Of a stretch of DNA of 64,000 nt, positions 52,340-60,891 are shown one piece after another (position 1 is the stretch's first letter; each line of letters starts with the position of its first letter). The notes beneath the pieces are model-generated. The model worked only from the letters and a program-made list of their open reading frames with translations. It was not told where the DNA came from and made no database searches. The position numbers were made by a program, and so were the translations under genes. Location: contig CP019155.1 in NCBI GenBank assembly GCA_002844335.1, positions 461,234 to 525,233 of the forward strand, given 5' to 3'. Origin of the DNA: Haloarcula taiwanensis. GTDB taxonomy: Archaea; Halobacteriota; Halobacteria; Halobacteriales; Haloarculaceae.

Positions 52340-53865
52340 TATTCTAGTAGGAGCAGATTTGGATTTCGCAGGTATTTCTGTACGGCATTCGTGAACTGGG
52401 CGGCGTCTGCGCCATCAAGCACCCGGTGGTCGAACGACAGCGAGAGGGTCATGACATGGCGGGGTTCTATCGTCTCCTCACCATCTCTTTCGACGACTCG
52501 TGGCTTCTTTTTTATTTCTCCCAGTGCCAGGATGGCGCTCTCCGGTTGGTTGATGATCGGGGTTCCGTACTCCCCGCCGATCCCGCCTATGTTCGAGATG
52601 GTAAATGTCCCGCCACGCATTTCCTCCGGCGAAAGACTCCGTTCTCTGGCCTTCTGAGTCTTTTCGTAGGTTTCAGCGGCGACTTCGAGCAGGCCTTTCG
52701 TATCGACATCCTCGACGACAGGAACCAGCAGGCCGTCATCAGTCGCCGTTGCGATACCGATATTGTAGTACTGTTTCTCGACGATTTCCTCGTTTGCTTC
52801 GTCGAGAGAGACGTTTATCTGTGGGTTCTCTTGCAGAGCCGCGGCGCACGCTTTCATAACGAACGGCAAATACGTCAGTCGGATATCATGCTCCTCTGCC
52901 GCCTGTTTGAGGGCCGAGCGAGCGTCGACCAGAGCGGTAACATCAACCTCGTCCTGATGGGTGACGTGCGGGGCCGTGTATTTCGACTCCGTCATCGCCG
53001 AGCCAATCGTCTGCCTGATTCCGGTGTATGGCTTTCGAGATTCCGGGCGCGCTGGCTCGTCTGTCGCTGCTCTCCTGGCTACCGCTTCTCGATCCGTTTT
53101 CTGTGCTTGCTGGTGTGCCTCTGCGTACTCCCGGACCGTTTCGAGCGTGACAAAGGGTTCTCCGTCTTTTCGTTCATCGGTGGGAACGGTATTGAGGTCA
53201 ATTCCTTCCTCCGCTGCGATGTGTCTGGTTTTCGGGACAGCAACGGTCGTTTCCCGGTCTGCCGTTTCTTGCATCTGTGCCGAACTGACAGACTGCGCCG
53301 GGGCAGACTGCTGATCTCGTTGCCCCGCGGCAGCGGTCTGCTGATTTGAACGCTCCTGAGTCGAGGACTCGCTCGCGTACGCGCGTATATCTGACTCTGT
53401 TATGCGCCCAGAAGACGAATCAGCAATGCTGGAAATATCAACGCCCAGTTCGCGGGCGAGACGCCGCACGGACGGCGGTGCGGGGACCTGGACGCTCTGG
53501 GTCACCGCTGGGTCCGACGGCGCATCTCCGGTTGGCTGTGGTGTAGCTTCGTCGTCGGTCTGGGAGCCACTTTCCGAGGTGGCGTCATCTGGAGGCGTTA
53601 CTGCGGTTTCGTCTGATTCGTTTTCACCCTCTACTCGGAAGACGATAATCACATCACCGACTGGGACAACCTCACCTTCCGTAGCACGGAGTTCTTCGAC
53701 AACACCGTCAACGGGGGACGGAACGTCGACGACGGCTTTGTCGGTCTCGACCTCCGCTACCGGCTGGTCTTCGGAAACTGCGTCGCCCGGCGCAACACGC
53801 CAGCGAAGCAGTTCGCCCTCAGCGACGCCTTCACCGACATCGGGGAGTTCGAACTCGCGTACCAT
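52339..53865 (-). CDS. 2-oxoacid dehydrogenase E2 acyltransferase
   Basis: The 508-residue protein starts MVREFELPDVGEGVAEGEL. It has a lipoyl domain with Lys43 in ETDKAVVDVPSP, an acidic linker, a peripheral-subunit-binding domain (VRRLARELGVDISSI, residues about 130-165), and a second similar domain (TRHIAAEEGIDLNTV, then FVTLETVREYA, about 208-248). The catalytic domain spans about 275-508 with SFDHRVLDGADAAQF at the active site. Transfer of acyl groups to CoA in the complex core is its role. The frame extends to 53958 but the family start is at 53865, one base after the E1beta stop. The acyl chain handled is not fixed by sequence. Confidence 0.94.
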   Translation of the reverse strand: MVREFELPDVGEGVAEGELLRWRVAPGDAVSEDQPVAEVETDKAVVDVPSPVDGVVEELRATEGEVVPVGDVIIVFRVEGENESDETAVTPPDDATSESGSQTDDEATPQPTGDAPSDPAVTQSVQVPAPPSVRRLARELGVDISSIADSSSGRITESDIRAYASESSTQERSNQQTAAAGQRDQQSAPAQSVSSAQMQETADRETTVAVPKTRHIAAEEGIDLNTVPTDERKDGEPFVTLETVREYAEAHQQAQKTDREAVARRAATDEPARPESRKPYTGIRQTIGSAMTESKYTAPHVTHQDEVDVTALVDARSALKQAAEEHDIRLTYLPFVMKACAAALQENPQINVSLDEANEEIVEKQYYNIGIATATDDGLLVPVVEDVDTKGLLEVAAETYEKTQKARERSLSPEEMRGGTFTISNIGGIGGEYGTPIINQPESAILALGEIKKKPRVVERDGEETIEPRHVMTLSLSFDHRVLDGADAAQFTNAVQKYLRNPNLLLLE

Positions 53866-53866
53866 G

Positions 53867-54883
53867 TTAGAAGTCGACTGTTTCGCGAATTCCGTCCTGG
53901 ATACGGACCGCCTGTGGCAGGTAGTAATCCTCCAGTGAATGAAGTGGCATTGGGGCATCGAAGCCGGCGATTCGTTTGATTGGCGCTTCCTGATGCACGA
54001 GCGCTTCTTCTTGAATCGTCGTTGCGATTTCGGCCCCTAGTCCGCCAGTCTTCGGTGCCTCGTGGACAATCGCGGCTCTCCCGGTCTTCTTGAACGAGTC
54101 AGTGATCGTCTCTATATCGAGGGGAGACAGAGTTCGCAGGTCGATGACTTCGGCCTCGATGCCGTGTGACTGGCTGAGGTTCTCCGCTGCGATCAGGGCA
54201 GGCCGGGTCATAGCTCCCCACGTGTAGACTGAAATATCGCTTCCGTCACGCGGGACAGCAGCCTCACTCAGCGACACTTCATACGGTTTTGTCGGGACAT
54301 CTTCACGGAAGGCGCGGTAGATCAACTTCGGCTCAAGGAAGATGACTGGATCCGGGTCGTGGATGGACGCCGCCAGCAGTCCCTTTGCATCGTAGGGCGT
54401 GCTCGGCGAGACGACCTTTAGGCCGGGCTCGTGCACGAAGAACGCTTCCTTCGACTCGGAGTGGTGTTCTGGGGCCCGGATGCCACCGCCGTACGGAGCC
54501 CGTATCACCATCGGCACCGAATACTGTCCCTGGCTACGGCTCCGGAGGCGAGCGGCGTGACTGACAATCTGATCGAAGGCAGGATACATGAAGCCCATGA
54601 ACTGCATCTCGGGAACAGGCTTCATGCCGGTCTGGGCAAGTCCAATCGAGGCCCCGATAATGCCGGCTTCTGCCAGTGGCGTGTCGATGACGCGGTCTTC
54701 GCCGAACTCCTCGTATAGCTGGTCGGTTGCTCTGAAAACACCGCCGTTCTTCCCGACGTCTTCGCCCAGAACGACGACGCTATCGTCTTGCGACATTTCC
54801 GTGTACAGTCCGTCCTGTATCGCCTCCACGAGGGTGAGACGCTGTGCGTTTTGCCCCGTCTGCGTACTGGCTGTCGAACTCAT
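53867..54883 (-). CDS. 2-oxoacid dehydrogenase E1 beta subunit
   Basis: The 338-residue protein has the E1beta motifs: LGEDVGKNGGVFRATDQLYEEFG near 38-60, PLAEAGIIGASIGLAQTGMKPVPEMQF, PYGGGIRAPEHHSESKEAFF, and the C-terminal GGLGAEIATTIQEEA and RIAGFDAPMPLHSLEDYYLP. It forms a heterotetramer with E1alpha and carries out thiamine-diphosphate-dependent decarboxylation. It overlaps E1alpha by four bases. Similarity is highest to pyruvate or branched-chain 2-oxoacid complexes. Confidence 0.95.
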   Translation of the reverse strand: MSSTASTQTGQNAQRLTLVEAIQDGLYTEMSQDDSVVVLGEDVGKNGGVFRATDQLYEEFGEDRVIDTPLAEAGIIGASIGLAQTGMKPVPEMQFMGFMYPAFDQIVSHAARLRSRSQGQYSVPMVIRAPYGGGIRAPEHHSESKEAFFVHEPGLKVVSPSTPYDAKGLLAASIHDPDPVIFLEPKLIYRAFREDVPTKPYEVSLSEAAVPRDGSDISVYTWGAMTRPALIAAENLSQSHGIEAEVIDLRTLSPLDIETITDSFKKTGRAAIVHEAPKTGGLGAEIATTIQEEALVHQEAPIKRIAGFDAPMPLHSLEDYYLPQAVRIQDGIRETVDF

Positions 54884-56028
54884 TCCAGCACCTCCGAGAA
54901 CGCGCCGTCGTCATACTTCTCGCGCAGCCGGTTCAGTTCGTCCCGCTGTTCTTCGAGCCGCGCTGGAACGTCCTCGTACACATGCTCGACGATGTTGTCC
55001 GGACTCGTCTCTGTCTGCTCCGCCGTTTCTATCGCCTCGCTGACTTCTTGTTCGATTCGGTCCTGGATCTCACTCTCAAGGTCCGGATTGAGGATACCCT
55101 CGTTGTAGAGATACTTTTCAATGCGGTCCACAGGGTCGCGGTCTCGCCAGGCCTCCTCTTCCGATTCGTCTCTGTAGACGGACGGGTCATCCGCAGTGGT
55201 GTGAGCGCCGAAGCGATACTGGACAGATTCGATAAGCGTTGGCCGCAGCGCTCCGGGAGCTGGATTCCGAGCTTTCTCCAGTGCCTCACTGGTGACTTTG
55301 TAGACCGCGAGCGGGTCCAGTCCGTCGACACGAACGCTGTCGATACCGTATGCCTGTGCCTTTGTAGCGATGGTTTCGCTCGCAGTCTGTCGCTCTCGGG
55401 GGACCGAAATCGCCCATTGGTTGTTGTTACAGACGAACACAGCAGGGACGTCGAATACCCCGGCGAAGTTCAGTCCTTCGTGGAAGTCTCCTTCGGAGGT
55501 CGCACCATCACCGAGATGACACAGGACGGCCGTATCCGTCTTGCCCTGTAGCTTGTGTCCCCAGGCCATTCCCATAGCCTGCGGAACCTGGGTTGCTATC
55601 GGAATATACTCCGGCATCACGTTGACACCTTCAGGGATTGCATATCCTTCCCGATAGCCTCTTAGTGGTTCGAAGAGGGATGCCAGCTCCATTCCGTGAG
55701 CGTACTTCGCCGCGTGCTCCCTGTAAGTCGGGAACAGCCAGTCTTGCTCGGCAAGCGCAAAGCTCGTGGCGACCTGTGACCCCTCCTGCCCGGTCATTGG
55801 TGCGTACGTCGCCAGTCGCCCCTGTCGCTGGAAGCTGATCGCCCGCTGATCGAAGTGACGGGCGAGCTTGATTGTCTCATACAGCTCAAGTAACTGCCTA
55901 TCTGAGAGATCAGGGACAGACGCCTGCGGTAATACGTTGCCTTCAGCATCCAGTACCTGGACTAGCTCCGAGTCTTGTCTGACGGGCGCTGGCAAGTCCG
56001 CGTTTCCTGCTTCGTTTTTCATGTTCAT
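54880..56028 (-). CDS. 2-oxoacid dehydrogenase E1 alpha subunit
   Basis: The 382-residue protein opens the operon. It contains the thiamine-diphosphate motif GDGATSEGDFHEGLNFAGVF ending in CNNNQWAIS, AVYKVTSEALEKARN and the phosphorylation-loop region RFGAHTTADDPSVYRDESEEEAW. The N-terminus has ARHFDQRAISFQRQGRLATYAPMTGQEGSQV. Two ATGs at 56028 and 56022 are possible. The operon sits beside the LIV-type importer and an aminotransferase, pointing to amino-acid-derived 2-oxoacids such as those from branched-chain amino acids. Confidence 0.95.
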   Translation of the reverse strand: MNMKNEAGNADLPAPVRQDSELVQVLDAEGNVLPQASVPDLSDRQLLELYETIKLARHFDQRAISFQRQGRLATYAPMTGQEGSQVATSFALAEQDWLFPTYREHAAKYAHGMELASLFEPLRGYREGYAIPEGVNVMPEYIPIATQVPQAMGMAWGHKLQGKTDTAVLCHLGDGATSEGDFHEGLNFAGVFDVPAVFVCNNNQWAISVPRERQTASETIATKAQAYGIDSVRVDGLDPLAVYKVTSEALEKARNPAPGALRPTLIESVQYRFGAHTTADDPSVYRDESEEEAWRDRDPVDRIEKYLYNEGILNPDLESEIQDRIEQEVSEAIETAEQTETSPDNIVEHVYEDVPARLEEQRDELNRLREKYDDGAFSEVLE

Positions 56029-56076
56029 TGTTTTCGATGATGTTTGTATATTCGATAGACGTTCCCTCGACAGACC

Positions 56077-56347
56077 CTGATGACCCGAACAGCCGCTGGG
56101 TACAGCTCTCCGAGCGTGTTCAAGGCTGGCGTTTTCCGCCAGGGCACAGGGACCACCTGTGCGCTAGCGGTCTACGCCAGTTTAAATGTCGAAAATGTAA
56201 AAGACGGGGCTGTGGCGGAGGGCAGTGCCCAGTCCATTAACTGCCGGGACAGCTGACCTGCAGGGCAGGCGGTAGGGTTCAAGCCCGGTTGCATATGCGA
56301 AGTCTGACATGGAAGATACTTATTGTTTGTGCGACAATCGTTCACAC
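56077..56347. repeat. decayed ~265-bp repeat, copy 2 (upstream of the dehydrogenase operon)
   Basis: This stretch matches 49395-49656: GACCCGAACAGCCGCTGG at its start, CGTTTTCC at 56130, GGTCTACGCCAGTTTAAA at 56169-56186, AAAATGTAAAA near 56192-56202, GCCGGGACAGC near 56243-56253, GCATATGC and GTTCACAC at 56340-56347. A frame reads LCASGLRQFKCRKCKRRGC and ends at 56240. An inverted GTTCACAC/GTGTGAAC pair spans 56340-56373. Confidence 0.65.
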
Positions 56348-56707
56348 GTAACAGATACTATGCCGGTGTGAACGGTGACAGTTACTGGTCCGAAGCGGCG
56401 TGGAGTCAGGGGCTAAGTAAAATATATTGAACTATTATATTCACACCCTCTATCTTGTGATACTGGTAACAGAGCGTACATTCAGACGGTAATGCGGATG
56501 TATTGATATAACGGTGTGCTGTGAAGGGTCAAATATATCAAACTCCCATAATTTCGCTGAATCCGGGGCTGCAGCGTTGAAATCCGTGCACTGATTATCG
56601 CCACCATGGACCCACCAGCCCGAAACGACTCAACGGCCCGTAGAGTGTCTCACGTAGACTGTTTCCTTCGGCAAAAAGCCCTCTAAGCCAGTGCTGGGCG
56701 ACAGGAG
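56348..56707. other. intergenic region between LivF and the dehydrogenase operon
   Basis: The first 180 bases are AT-rich with TATA-like elements, followed by a GC-richer part. No gene or RNA is seen. Confidence 0.4.
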
Positions 56708-57412
56708 CTACCCGCCGAGGAAGTCCTCGCGGACCTGTTGGTCGTTGAGAAGTGCCTCACCGCTGTCTTCGTGTCGATTCTGCCCCTGTACAAGGACATA
56801 ACCGCGATCACACCGCCGCAATGCCTCTTTGGCGTTTTGTTCGACGAGGAGCACAGCGGTACCGGCGTCGTTGATCTCGTCGATGCGGTCAAACATCTCA
56901 TCGACGAGATCCGGTGCCAGGCCTGCGCTGGGTTCGTCAAGCAGTAACAGGTCGGGATCAAGCATGAGCGCACGGCCCATCGCCAGCATCTGTTGTTGCC
57001 CGCCTGACAGTGTCCCTGCTTTCTGCTCCGACCGGGTTTCCAGTATCGGGAACCGGTCGTAAACAGCCTGTAGCCGCTCCTCGGGAAACTGATCGAGCGT
57101 GTATGCACCCATCTTGAGGTTCTCTGTGACCGTCAGCGGTTCAAACACGTTGTTGCTCTGTGGAACGAAACTCAACCCGTATGAGATGATGTCTTCCGGT
57201 TGTTCACCGGCAATGTCCCTGTTATTGAATACGATTTCACCCCCCATGTACGTCGTCAATCCGAACACAGACTTCATGACAGTGGACTTGCCCGCGCCGT
57301 TCGGGCCGACGATAGTGATGTACTCACCCTGTCCGACCTCCATGTCAATTTCTGTGAGAATCTGCAGATCACCGTACCCGGCGTCCAGTTGCTGTACTGA
57401 CAGTAAGCTCAT
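56708..57412 (-). CDS. livF: LIV-type ABC transporter ATPase LivF
   Basis: The 234-residue ATPase has Walker A GPNGAGKST near 36-44, Q-loop LSFVPQSNNVFEPLTV, signature LSGGQQQM, Walker B LLLLDEPSAGLAP and VEQNAKEAL, the LivF-specific form of the switch region. It works with LivG, LivH and LivM in uptake of branched-chain amino acids or related compounds. It overlaps livG by four bases and is the last gene of the operon. Nothing is broken here. Confidence 0.94.
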   Translation of the reverse strand: MSLLSVQQLDAGYGDLQILTEIDMEVGQGEYITIVGPNGAGKSTVMKSVFGLTTYMGGEIVFNNRDIAGEQPEDIISYGLSFVPQSNNVFEPLTVTENLKMGAYTLDQFPEERLQAVYDRFPILETRSEQKAGTLSGGQQQMLAMGRALMLDPDLLLLDEPSAGLAPDLVDEMFDRIDEINDAGTAVLLVEQNAKEALRRCDRGYVLVQGQNRHEDSGEALLNDQQVREDFLGG

Positions 57413-58241
57413 ACTGTCACCTCTTCCCCGAGATATGCATCGAGGACTTTGTCGTTGTTTTTCACTGCGTCCGGTTGCCCCTCTGTGAGGACACTCCCCT
57501 GGTGCATCACGATGACCGTATCACAGTTATTCATGATAACGTCCATGTCGTGTTCGACGAAGAGGAAGGTGTAGCCCTGCTCTTTGAGCGTCTGCAACCG
57601 GTCAATGAGTTTCTCTTCGAGTGTTGGGTTGACTCCCGCAAGCGGTTCGTCCAGCAGTACCATCTCGGGATCGGTCATGAGCACACGCGCCATCTCAAGC
57701 AGCTTCCGTTGGCCCCCTGAAAGATTGCCGGCAGATTCGTGCGCGACGTGTTCGATCTCGAATAGTTCGAGCATCTCCCATGCTTGTTCTCGGAGTATCT
57801 TTTCCTGCTCGATGACCTGTGTTCTGGCTCGCGGAGGACCGCCCGCCAGACTGCTTCGCCGGCCTGGTCCTGCGGTGCCAGCATCAGGTTTTCAAGCACG
57901 GTCATCTCCGAGAGCTCTCGGGCTATCTGGAAAGTCCGGACGAGGCCCTGATTTGCGACCTGATCTGATCGATACCCCGTTATTTCCGTGTCGTTGAACT
58001 CGACTGCACCCCCGTCTGGACGTTGCACCCCGGTAATGAGGTCGAATGTCGTCGACTTGCCCGCTCCATTCGGACCAATCAGACCAGTGATAGTCCCTTT
58101 CTCCACGTGGAATGAGACATCAGCGACGGCGGTAATACCGCCAAACGTCTTTCGCAGGTTCTTCACTTTGAGTATCTGTTCTTGCTGTCCGTTCTGGGTC
58201 TGGCCGCTCTGTCTTGCTTGTGCGTTCTTACTCATTGTCAT
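57409..58241 (-). pseudogene. livG: LIV-type ABC transporter ATPase LivG, frameshifted
   Basis: The gene starts with ATG at 58241 (or 58235) and reads VKNLRKTFGGITAVADVSFHVEKG, GPNGAGKSTTFDLITGV and LENLMLAPQDQAGEAVWRAVL in frame. Near 57822-57834 the frame is lost; the next frame continues as TQVIEQEKILREQAWEMLELF and contains LSGGQRKLLEMARVL and MVLLDEPLAGVNP, ending with LGEEVTV. The total length (833 bases) is one base short of an intact frame. The Walker A is thus separated from the signature and Walker B. If real, the importer has lost an ATPase; a base-call error is the other explanation. Confidence 0.85.
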
Positions 58242-59535
58242 CCTCGCGAGGCTCCTGTCGTGAGAGGTCAACACTCGATGCGATTGCTTTTCGATGACCC
58301 AGCAGACCCTCCGGATGCCGTTGCATGAGATACACCAGAACAATACCTAACAGCATAAGCCGGAGCGCAGAGATGCTCACGTCCTGCACGGAATACGCCA
58401 GCAATGGTGTGACATCAAGGGTTCCTAACTCGGCGATAGCACCGACAAGCGTATCGGGAGCGTTGCTGAGCTGGAGGTACTCCGCCACAACCCGCCGGAT
58501 GAACGAGGGGCCCTCGAAGAGCAGACTGGCGAACAGCGCACCGCCGACGATGCTTCCCGTTGGCGACCCGGTCCCACCGATAAACAGCGCAATGAAGATG
58601 TAGAACGTCTGTATCGGCTTGAACATCCGTGGCGATGCATACCCGCCAGAGAGACGCCAGAGAATAGCGATGAGCCCCATGAGCGCACAGCCGAGCGCGA
58701 ATGTCTTGATCTTGAATCGGCGCGTGTCCTTCCCCAGGGCTTGCGTGACCTGCTGGTCCTCGCGGATGCTCTTGAGGACCCGGCCGAAGGGTGACTTCCC
58801 GAGGCGGATCATCAGCCAGTACAAGAGGCCGAGACAGAGGCATAACACAATCACGTACGCCCAGCCGATAACCAGCGTCTCCTCGATTCCCAGCGGTGCC
58901 ACGACACTGAATATCGCCGTTCCCAGCGCATTGGGTGCTGGGGCTGTTGCGGCAGGGTCCGTGTAAAAGAGAATCCGGATCGGGTTCGATGGCAAGGACA
59001 GGCCCGTCGCACCGCCCGTTCCGAATGCAACGCCGGCAATGCGGGTGTTCGCGAACTCCGGCGCACGGAATGTGAGACGCACGATTTCCGAGAACGCGAC
59101 AGTCACGATTGCAAGATAATCAGCACGGAGTCGGATCGCAGGTAATGCTGCGAGGCCGCCAGTGACCCCGGTCACGAGTAGCGCACCCAGAATCGCGACC
59201 GGAAGTGGCAGCCCGAAGCCGGGCGGACTGGCTGTCACTGGAGCGGTCAGTATCCCCATCGTGTAAACGCCGATGGCCATGAATCCAGCCGCACCGAGAT
59301 TGAACAGGCCTGCGTATCCCCACTGGAGGTTCAGCGCGAGCGCTAACATAGCATAAATCGCCGAAAGGAAGGCGACGCGCCGGAGCGTGTTGACCGTGCC
59401 ATTCAGTTGGAACCCGAGAACAGCACTGAAAAGCGCGTACAAGCCCCCGATAGCGAGGGCCAGGGCGATGAGCAAGCGCACGTCGTTGTTGCCAAGCCAC
59501 CCCTCAGCCCGTGCCTGAATAGAACCCGTACTCAT
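58228..59535 (-). CDS. livM: LIV-type ABC transporter permease LivM
   Basis: The 435-residue permease starts MSTGSIQARAEGWLG at 59535 and has about ten hydrophobic segments, with NLQWGYAGLFNLGAAGFMAIGVYT, characteristic of LivM, and the coupling loop GRVLKSIREDQQVTQALGKDTRRFKIKTF. The longer frame to 59802 overlaps livH and is not used. It overlaps livH by four bases at the start, and livG by 8-14 bases at its end. Confidence 0.92.
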   Translation of the reverse strand: MSTGSIQARAEGWLGNNDVRLLIALALAIGGLYALFSAVLGFQLNGTVNTLRRVAFLSAIYAMLALALNLQWGYAGLFNLGAAGFMAIGVYTMGILTAPVTASPPGFGLPLPVAILGALLVTGVTGGLAALPAIRLRADYLAIVTVAFSEIVRLTFRAPEFANTRIAGVAFGTGGATGLSLPSNPIRILFYTDPAATAPAPNALGTAIFSVVAPLGIEETLVIGWAYVIVLCLCLGLLYWLMIRLGKSPFGRVLKSIREDQQVTQALGKDTRRFKIKTFALGCALMGLIAILWRLSGGYASPRMFKPIQTFYIFIALFIGGTGSPTGSIVGGALFASLLFEGPSFIRRVVAEYLQLSNAPDTLVGAIAELGTLDVTPLLAYSVQDVSISALRLMLLGIVLVYLMQRHPEGLLGHRKAIASSVDLSRQEPREDDNE

Positions 59536-60629
59536 GCCGTCGTCCTCCCGCTGAACAGCCCCGACGGGCGGACGAGCAGCATGACGATCATCATAACGAA
59601 CGCCGCGACCAGAAGGAAACTGGCCGGAATCCAGACGAGTGCGAGTCGGCTCACGATTCCGAGGATGACACCGCCGACCATTGCCCCGTAAATCGAACCG
59701 ACACCGCCGAGGATGACCGCTGCGAACACCAGTAACAGCAGGTCCCATCCCATTGTTACTGTGAGCGTTCCCTGCTGTAATGCGATAAGAAAGCCTGCAC
59801 ACCCGGTAAGCCCGCCGCCGATACTCCAGGTGAGTTTGACGACGCGCTCTGTCGGGATGCCTGTGACTTTCGCGAGGTCTTTGTTCGCAGCCATTGCACG
59901 CATCGCGGTGCCGATTTTGGTGTACTGGAGCAGAACGTGGGTAGCAAGCATCAGGAGTGCGGCGACGACGACCAGCGTAATCTGGTGTCCGCCAAACGTG
60001 ACACCCGCCAGAGTAAACTGGGGGACGTTTCCGCCTGTCAGTCCGCGGCTATCAGTCAGGAACGAATAGGTGATGAGATTACGAAGAAACAGTGCGACAC
60101 CGACGCTGGCGATCATCAGCGTCACACCGTCGGCGCTACGCATCGGCCTGAACACGATTCGGTCCAGCAAGAGCGAAAGGGCAGCTGTCAGGACCGCAGC
60201 GACGAGTAAGCCAGCCAGCAGGGCCAGTGGGGTATTGACGACGTTTATTCCAAGTTCGTTCGAGCCGACTGCGATCGGGCCGCCGATGAGGACGAGCGCT
60301 TCGACGGAAAATTCACCTAGGCCGGCAATCAGAAACGCCGTCGCCCATCCGGCGAACGCACCGCTCGTAATCAAGTCTCCGTGGGCGAAGTTCGCGAAAT
60401 TGAGGATGCTGTATGTCATTGAGAGGCCGACGCCAGCCAGTCCAAGCGACATCCCGAGTACCAGGCCGTTCCAGAGATAGCTCATGAGATCTGTGGCGGC
60501 AATCGTGCCAGTTTCTAACTGTCGAAAGATATCGAAGACGAGAAACACGCCGATAACCGCGAATAGAACGAGTACTGGGCGGTTGTACACTATATTCTGT
60601 CCACGGTTGTAGTAGTCTCGGGCCGCCAT
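59532..60629 (-). CDS. livH: LIV-type ABC transporter permease LivH
   Basis: The 365-residue permease begins MAARDYYNRGQNIVYNRP and has eight or more hydrophobic helices. Characteristic parts are GLAGVGLSMTYSILNFANFAHGD, the coupling loop GTAMRAMAANKDLAKVTGIPTERVV, and GWDLLLLVFAAVILGGVGSIYGAMVGG. It forms the membrane channel with LivM. The frame extends to 60746, but the region before 60629 is of unlikely composition. A gap of about 260 bases separates it from the aminotransferase gene. Confidence 0.92.
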   Translation of the reverse strand: MAARDYYNRGQNIVYNRPVLVLFAVIGVFLVFDIFRQLETGTIAATDLMSYLWNGLVLGMSLGLAGVGLSMTYSILNFANFAHGDLITSGAFAGWATAFLIAGLGEFSVEALVLIGGPIAVGSNELGINVVNTPLALLAGLLVAAVLTAALSLLLDRIVFRPMRSADGVTLMIASVGVALFLRNLITYSFLTDSRGLTGGNVPQFTLAGVTFGGHQITLVVVAALLMLATHVLLQYTKIGTAMRAMAANKDLAKVTGIPTERVVKLTWSIGGGLTGCAGFLIALQQGTLTVTMGWDLLLLVFAAVILGGVGSIYGAMVGGVILGIVSRLALVWIPASFLLVAAFVMMIVMLLVRPSGLFSGRTTA

Positions 60630-60891
60630 ACGTTTGTGCTCTGTACCCAGTGTTAAAAATCTTGATGTAAAATCGTCATAGAATCCGAGAGAAGCGAAGC
60701 TGTGTCCCAATTTCTTGCTAACACCACACATGGCAACGAATAACAAAAGGGAGTCATGCTCTCTTTATCCAGCGGAGTTCTCTTGCAGGTGGCGTAGCAA
60801 GAGAGACACCGACACGGACGCAGACGCCCGCGACGAGAAATGTGACGCCGCTCGTCGGACGGGACAGTCAAGCACGAGTGCCAGCGGCACC

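Noticed and set aside
56243..56300. A GGGTTCAAGCCC that looks like a tRNA T-arm
   Set aside because: The stem does not pair as a five-base T-stem, and no acceptor or D-arm is present.
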